A stretch of 64,000 nt of DNA, taken from Toxonevra muliebris. Its lineage: Eukaryota; Arthropoda; Insecta; Diptera; Pallopteridae. Shown piece by piece: positions 58,934 to 64,000 of the stretch. The stretch spans positions 84,022,019 through 84,086,018 of the forward strand of contig OY829327.1 of assembly GCA_963691655.1 (NCBI GenBank), written 5' to 3'. The notes beneath the pieces were generated by a model, which saw nothing but the letters and a program-made list of their open reading frames with translations, had not been told where the DNA came from and did not search any database. The translations under genes were made by a program, and so were the position numbers. Numbering within the stretch: position 1 is the stretch's first letter; the number at the start of each line of letters is the position of its first letter.

Positions 58934-59834
58934 CTAAATTAATTTCCTTTGCTAAACCTGGCAACAGTAGATCATTAAATATTTTCCCCTTATTTCCTTT
59001 CCTTTTTTTCTTTACATATGTAATAAAACTTAACTTTTAATTATATATAGTTATAGCATTATATATTTTACAAAAGCATTGTTTTTTTTTTATATAAATG
59101 CTGTTATTTCATATTTTGATCCTTAGATATCCATATTTAATTTATAGAATATTGTAGGTTGGTTTACAATTTTGTTTCACCACAGTGGGATTTTATTAGC
59201 AAAATACTTTAGGTGGTGTGTTGTTAGAATATTTTCCCCCATATTTCAAAGATTTCACTGTTGCTAAGTTTCTACTGTCGCTGTTTCTCGGATGATTCTC
59301 TTAGCTTTGCTGTTCGTTGTTGCAATTTGTACTATCATTTGATATGCTTTTTGCTGTTGTTGGTTATGCGTTTATTTCCGAAGGTTATTGGCTTTTTCAG
59401 TGCCCCACAGTTACTTAGGAACAGTTGTTATTTTCTTTACATTTTGTTGGTTTGTGGTAACTGTTATAGTCTATTGAACTGTACTTTTTATATTTAATGT
59501 ATTTAATAATTTTATGTTTATTGTTGTACAAATTTTTTTTGTATTTTTTTCAAATTTTTTTTCTTTTAGGGTTTTTTGTTTCTTTGTTTTGTATATATGC
59601 ATAAATGTTTTAATTATAGGTTTTTATTAATATTCTTGACTAATTGTCTTGTTTTTTTTTTTTTCTTTTTTTTTTGTGTTATATGCATATATGCAATGTC
59701 TTTAATTTTATTTCTTTCTTTAATAATATTTGCATCAATTTATTTATTAATTTTTTTTTGTTCTTGGGTTAGCACTGCTGTTTTTAAATGTTTTAGTTTT
59801 ATAGTTTTGTGAAATTTTCCCCGTTTATCTGTCT
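58934..59834 (-). other. Element leader (5' untranslated region)
   Basis: About 900 bp between the primer site and gag. It is strongly T-rich on the plus strand (A-rich in the element's RNA), with T-runs near 59085 and 59648-59675. No open frame with coding character was found on the element's strand. Confidence 0.6.
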
Positions 59835-59851
59835 CGCTGTCACGGCCGCCA
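59835..59851 (-). promoter_or_regulatory. Primer binding site, tRNA-Arg type
   Basis: On the minus strand TGGCGGCCGTGACAGCG directly follows the 5' LTR. It resembles the TGGCGACCGTGACA site used by mdg1/412 elements, with one difference in the first 14 bases. Confidence 0.75.
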
Positions 59852-60043
59852 TATAAAAGGTCCGTTGCGTATCATTAAAAGAAACGCACCATTTCAATGT
59901 TCAGAGCAAACTAGCCCCCAGTATATTATGTTAATTAAGCAAGGTAAACAAGAGAGTAGAAATAGATTGATAAGTAATAGTAATAGATTATATATATATA
60001 GGGTATTCAGAGTATCGACTACTAATGACAGGGATGCATTACA
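59852..60043 (-). repeat. 5' LTR (192 bp)
   Basis: Partner of 53428-53619. Its outer flank is tcac, equal to the flank of the 3' LTR. Confidence 0.92.
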
Positions 60044-60599
60044 TCACTGTTAGTATTGAAATTATTATTTTAGGTAAAAATAACGGTCGTCTGATCTGCT
60101 TGTCTATATAAACACTGTTGTCATTCCAGTTCAGTGTTGCCAGTGTATCCCTTTGGAGACTAGATCTCGCCTTTTTTTGTCATTTGCCCTCGAAATTTAG
60201 GGTTTAGCTTCGTAACTTTTTTCTAGCCTTTCCAAACTAGCTTCTTTTTTGGTAAAAAAAAATGCTTCCATATATGGTATAACCAACATTAAATGATTGT
60301 ACAAATTCCACTACTGCACGAAGTATAAAAAGCAAATGGAAGCAAAACGACTGACTAACTCAACAAAACTTTTTCTGTTTTAAAATTATTGCTCCATAGT
60401 TTATGCTATCAAATTGTTTTACGTTCCAAGGAATTCGATCCTTTGACGCCTCCCATCTAACATTTTCTAACTTCTAATATAAAAAATCAAAGATAAATGA
60501 TTGAAGGATAAATAGAGGCGCAAAAAACCGTCCGCGTTAAATGTCGCAGTTTACTAATTAAACGAATTGAGTTATTGGGACAACGCTTATCCACCAAAT

Positions 60600-60990
60600 A
60601 CTTAGATACACTCAAAAAATGAAGTATTTTCCTTTAAAAATTTTCTTAAAGTAGTAAAACCAAACATATTTGCTCATATTGACAAAGAAAAGTCTAAGTT
60701 TACCGCAGGCGAGGTAACAATGATTAAAATTTAATGAAGAAAGCTTTTAGAGCAAGATTAGACAAATCTAGCCCAGTAGTAGTTCAAAAACTCATTACAT
60801 AAAAATATGTTTCCTGAGCTAGTCGATCTAGTTTTTGGTTTGTCATTATTACCATTTAAAATTGCTGAAGTTGAGAAGGTTTTTAGTTCAATGGAGCTGT
60901 GAAAGCTAAGCAATTAAATACAATTAACAATAAAATGCTTAACGAGCTGCTTAATATTTGATGTTCACTAAAAATATTAAATACTTTACT
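60600..60990 (+). pseudogene. hAT transposase C-terminal relic
   Basis: Near 60808-60900 one frame reads FPELVDLVFGLSLLPFKIAE then VEKVFSSMEL, a stop, and a decayed NKMLNELLN tail. This is the hAT dimerisation motif (normally ending with a conserved hydrophobic run after VERVFS). Upstream sequence is AT-rich with stops. No terminal repeats found. Confidence 0.5.
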
Positions 60991-61054
60991 AGTTCATCCA
61001 AATGAAAAGGAAATAACTATATCTGAGACAAAGTAATCCATGGAGGAATAATAT

Positions 61055-61225
61055 AGGGGACCGTTCACACATTACGCAACGCAATTTTTGACCAATTTTG
61101 ACCCTTCCTCCAACCATGGTCGTAACGCATCGTAACAAAACGTGTTACGTAACGCGGTCGATGACCCTGCCTCTCCCAACCCCCCCCCCCCCCACCCTAT
61201 GTAAGACTTCGTGACAAATCGTTTT
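61055..61225. mobile_element. Palindromic MITE, copy 2 (right end decayed)
   Basis: Left end AGGGGACCGTTCACACATTA matches the MITE at 220-353, and the middle shares TTTTTGACCA and GGTCGTAACGCATCGTAACA. A C-run (61180-61194) precedes the worn right part. Confidence 0.6.
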
Positions 61226-61229
61226 TTCA

Positions 61230-62961
61230 ACCCTTTTTTGAGGCCATTCAGCTTTTTTTTTACCGATTTAGCTTCAAAGTTCCAGTTTTAACCTAACATG
61301 GAAAACTCCGCATTAATTTTATCACAAGGGAATAAAATATATGTCAATTTTAGTTTTGCTATTATTTATTTATTAACAAAAATTAAGGCAAATAAACTTA
61401 AAAGCTTAAAATACAAACAGCCATAAACTTATAGCACCTAGTATTCGTTCTGGTGGAACGTCTTCATCGTCGCTGTGAGACGGCTTCACTAAACTAAAAG
61501 GCACAAATATTATTAGATGATTAATAAAAGTATTTTGCAACTCCAGCAGTAACAAAAATAACGCCAATGCAAATGCTAATAGGTAGCAAAAGAAAGCGTT
61601 CACTGATTGAACGAACATCGTGACACAAATTTCGATACCAATTTGGCTCGTACTTAGAATAGAACCGAATGCATCGAACGCGTTGAATGCATTAAAATAA
61701 TAATAATAAAGCAAAATGCCAAAATAAAAGCTCCCTCTTCAGAGTTATCTGCTAGCTTGTCTCTTCTCATTTCTCACATAAAGACAAAGCTATCCGCGCA
61801 TGCACTACACATAAATCTAAATTTGTAGTAGAAAGCTTACGCTCGTGATGATTCCATATAATCTTGGATGCAATGACCCTTATATGTACATACTATATAT
61901 ATATGAAAATATTTTGGTGAGTCATACTAGATTTGCAATGTTATAATTTTTATTTACTTCTCGCTGTTTTTTTATTACAATTTTTCCATTACCACCTATT
62001 TTTTGTGAATGCTTCTGTGCCATTGTGTTCACCTGTGGAAATTAATGCTTTCGTGAGCTTGCGTGAGAGAGATTTTGAAAATAACTGCAAGTTTGACTTT
62101 TCGCTTAGGTTTAAAATTAATTATAATTTGTTTACCTTATGACTCTGAACTAAATTGAAGTACTCACAAAATTCCGATTTTTACGCTTGTCACATGTGGT
62201 AGATTTCAGCACAGACAACAAATCCACGTAAATTAAAAGTTAGAATCCGATAAATAATGCTTCCTTCAATAAATAACCCTTAAACTCCCAAAATTATTGT
62301 TAAAAATGCAAACTCCTGATTTTTTTTTTTTTTTTAAGGTGCAATAACTTTTTGCAGAAATAAAATTAATTATTGAGATTTCGCTTTGCTTCTAAATGTT
62401 GCTGAAAAATTATATGCAAACATTTTGCACTCAATACAAAACCAACAAAGCAAGCTAACTTCATTGCAACATGCTCAAACATTTTTCTCTTATGTTCGAT
62501 AAAAGCGCGCATGTCCTTTATGTTCTCTCAGTTTCGCTCTTGTTTCATTTTTCACATTTCACATTTACTCGTGAACTCCCCCTTCAATAAGCCTTTTGCC
62601 AGCCTGATTCAAATGTGAATTGTGTAAGTTTCTCTTGTTTTTGTGGTTGTGAATAATTCGAGAAATTCGCGAGCTACCTCAACAACACTTCGGATACTGT
62701 TGCATTCATGAACTTACGTAGTATATTTTCTGGAGTCTACTTCATCTGTAAGTGGGTTACTGGCACAAGTTCAGTTTCAGATTGGAACGAAACGAAACAG
62801 GATGTGAGGGCGTTTGAGTAATAGCGGAATTTGCGTTGTACGTTTTTCAACGCTTACATTGCTAACATTCAAATATTTGAACATATTTTATTATATAAAA
62901 AAACAAAACTAAAAGAATGAAACAATAATGAAATTTGTGTGTATGTTGTTTTAGGTACATA

Positions 62962-63025
<64 letters not shown>

Positions 63026-64000
63026 CGCCCATAATGGTTCGGAATATAATATATTGACTAGGGTGGGCTGAAAATCAGTTTATTTCTTTGGACAACCCTG
63101 GAAAGTTAGCAACAGTAGTAAGTGGGAAATTTTACCCTACGAGGTCAGATGAGCCTCAGAGATCCTCAGTAAGTAGCTCATTTTTGTTAAATACTTAGAA
63201 TTTATTAATCTCTACACATGTACATTCGCATTCATTCAAAAATTGGCTTATTTTCAATTGCATGATTATGAAACACAATCGTTTCTTTCTTGCTTCACAC
63301 TTGCATTCTTCGCTTCATTGGGTATGAATACTGCTATTGCGAATACTTTTCAAGTAACTCGTAATGCAAAAGAAATCCAGTTAGGCTGTGGTTATTTTGT
63401 GATAATGCTCGGCGAACACCATGAAATCGTTGTTGCACCGAAAACAAAGAGAGAGTCTTTACTCACTCTCACACCGAACACGATATTTTCGGTGTATTGT
63501 ACACCGACCATGCCGAGTATTCAGGGTGGGAATGAGTTATTCTACAAAATAGTATTATTACATGCATAATATTACTAAACAGAGAAGTGCATTTCGATAA
63601 AAAGCAACTCAGCAACGAGCTGAATGTAGCCATCTCGACCGAGCACGGAAGAAAATGTTTTGTATTCGTCAAACACCGAGCACCAATATAACCAGGTACT
63701 AAGTGAATATGGGGGTCTTTAATAAATCACGTCTAGCTCTTTCGGCGTCCTTTTCCAAACTGAAACCCAACATTCTAAATGAAGCTGAGGTGAATTAAAA
63801 TAGTGTGTGCGTTCAGACAAAAAGAGCACAATAATATTAGAAACTTATTATATTTTTAGTAGACTATGAAAATTAAATCTAAGCGTTCAAAGTCTTGACT
63901 ACTGTTTTTAGTTAATTTAAGTAATGTATAACAGGCTTAAGGAACGTAGTCATCACAACAACAGTGTATATAGAGACGGGCAAATCAGACGGCCGTTTCG
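61230..64000. other. Intergenic DNA, no supported gene
   Basis: AT-rich. Includes a T-tract at 62318-62335 and the (AT)n tract described separately. The stretch 63370-63690 holds repeated 'caccga' / 'tcggtg' words (for example 63465-63515 and 63670-63685) that could be an old inverted repeat. Open frames here have no family motif. Confidence 0.3.
62966..63022. repeat. (AT)n microsatellite
   Basis: About 28 uninterrupted AT units following 'acatatgtac'. Confidence 0.95.

Larger units (their letters stand above)
53424..60047 (-). mobile_element. Gypsy (mdg1/412-type) LTR retrotransposon
   Basis: Complete element 53428-60043 (6616 bp) on the minus strand, flanked by tcac (53424-53427 and 60044-60047). 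Order on the minus strand: LTR, tRNA-Arg-type primer site, about 900-bp leader, gag, pol (protease, reverse transcriptase, RNase H, integrase), polypurine tract, LTR. There is no envelope gene. LTRs differ by one base in 192 by eye, so it is a recent insertion. One frameshift in pol makes this copy defective. Confidence 0.93.

Noticed and set aside
53935..60043. Endogenous retrovirus with envelope
   Set aside because: No envelope-like frame exists between integrase and the 3' LTR; this is an mdg1/412-type retrotransposon.
63243..63569. 108-aa open frame
   Set aside because: Starts at a non-ATG codon, overlaps repeated 'caccga' words, and shows no known domain.

Overview
This window looks like nuclear DNA of a higher (schizophoran) fly, most plausibly a tephritid fruit fly. 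The evidence is an insect odorant receptor with introns, AT-rich intergenic DNA full of TACATATGTATG-type and CAG/CAA microsatellites, and transposon families typical of dipterans (Gypsy, mariner, hAT, Harbinger, piggyBac-like and LOA/Jockey-type LINEs). The species call is inference. There are no bacterial-style operons.

Only two host genes can be supported with confidence. (1) A complete 3-exon odorant receptor on the minus strand (18310 down to 16883, 435 aa). (2) A complete TMEM135 orthologue on the plus strand (five coding exons, 47740-49382, 461 aa). A third coding-like fragment on the minus strand (12630-13000) is decayed and not identified.

The rest is intergenic DNA and mobile elements. 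0-16 kb: palindromic MITE, several hAT transposase relics, a decayed Tc1/mariner relative, a hAT MITE beside a tRNA-type SINE, a second hAT MITE nested in an older repeat, and a 5'-truncated LINE. 20-25 kb: mariner relic, tRNA-Glu-like sequence, a 1.37-kb hAT element with perfect 8-bp target duplications, and a BED-finger hAT relic. 25.3-30.8 kb: a young LTR retrotransposon with 1002-bp LTRs. It keeps gag and protease but has no reverse transcriptase, RNase H or integrase; instead it carries a long frame built on 36-residue tandem repeats. 35.8-40 kb: a nested cluster of two inverted copies of one hAT-like element, a LINE 3' end inserted in one copy, a mariner inserted in that copy's target duplication, then a piggyBac-like relic. 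52-60 kb: a deleted Harbinger element and, 30 bp beyond it, a 6.6-kb Gypsy element of mdg1/412 type with gag and pol on the minus strand, nearly identical 192-bp LTRs and one frameshift in pol. 60-64 kb: hAT relic, MITE copy and a long (AT)n tract.

The strongest candidate for something undescribed is the 25.3-30.8 kb element: an apparently non-autonomous, recently mobile LTR element with a repeat-built frame where pol should be and a family of small GTGC-N-ACGCAC hairpins in its LTRs.
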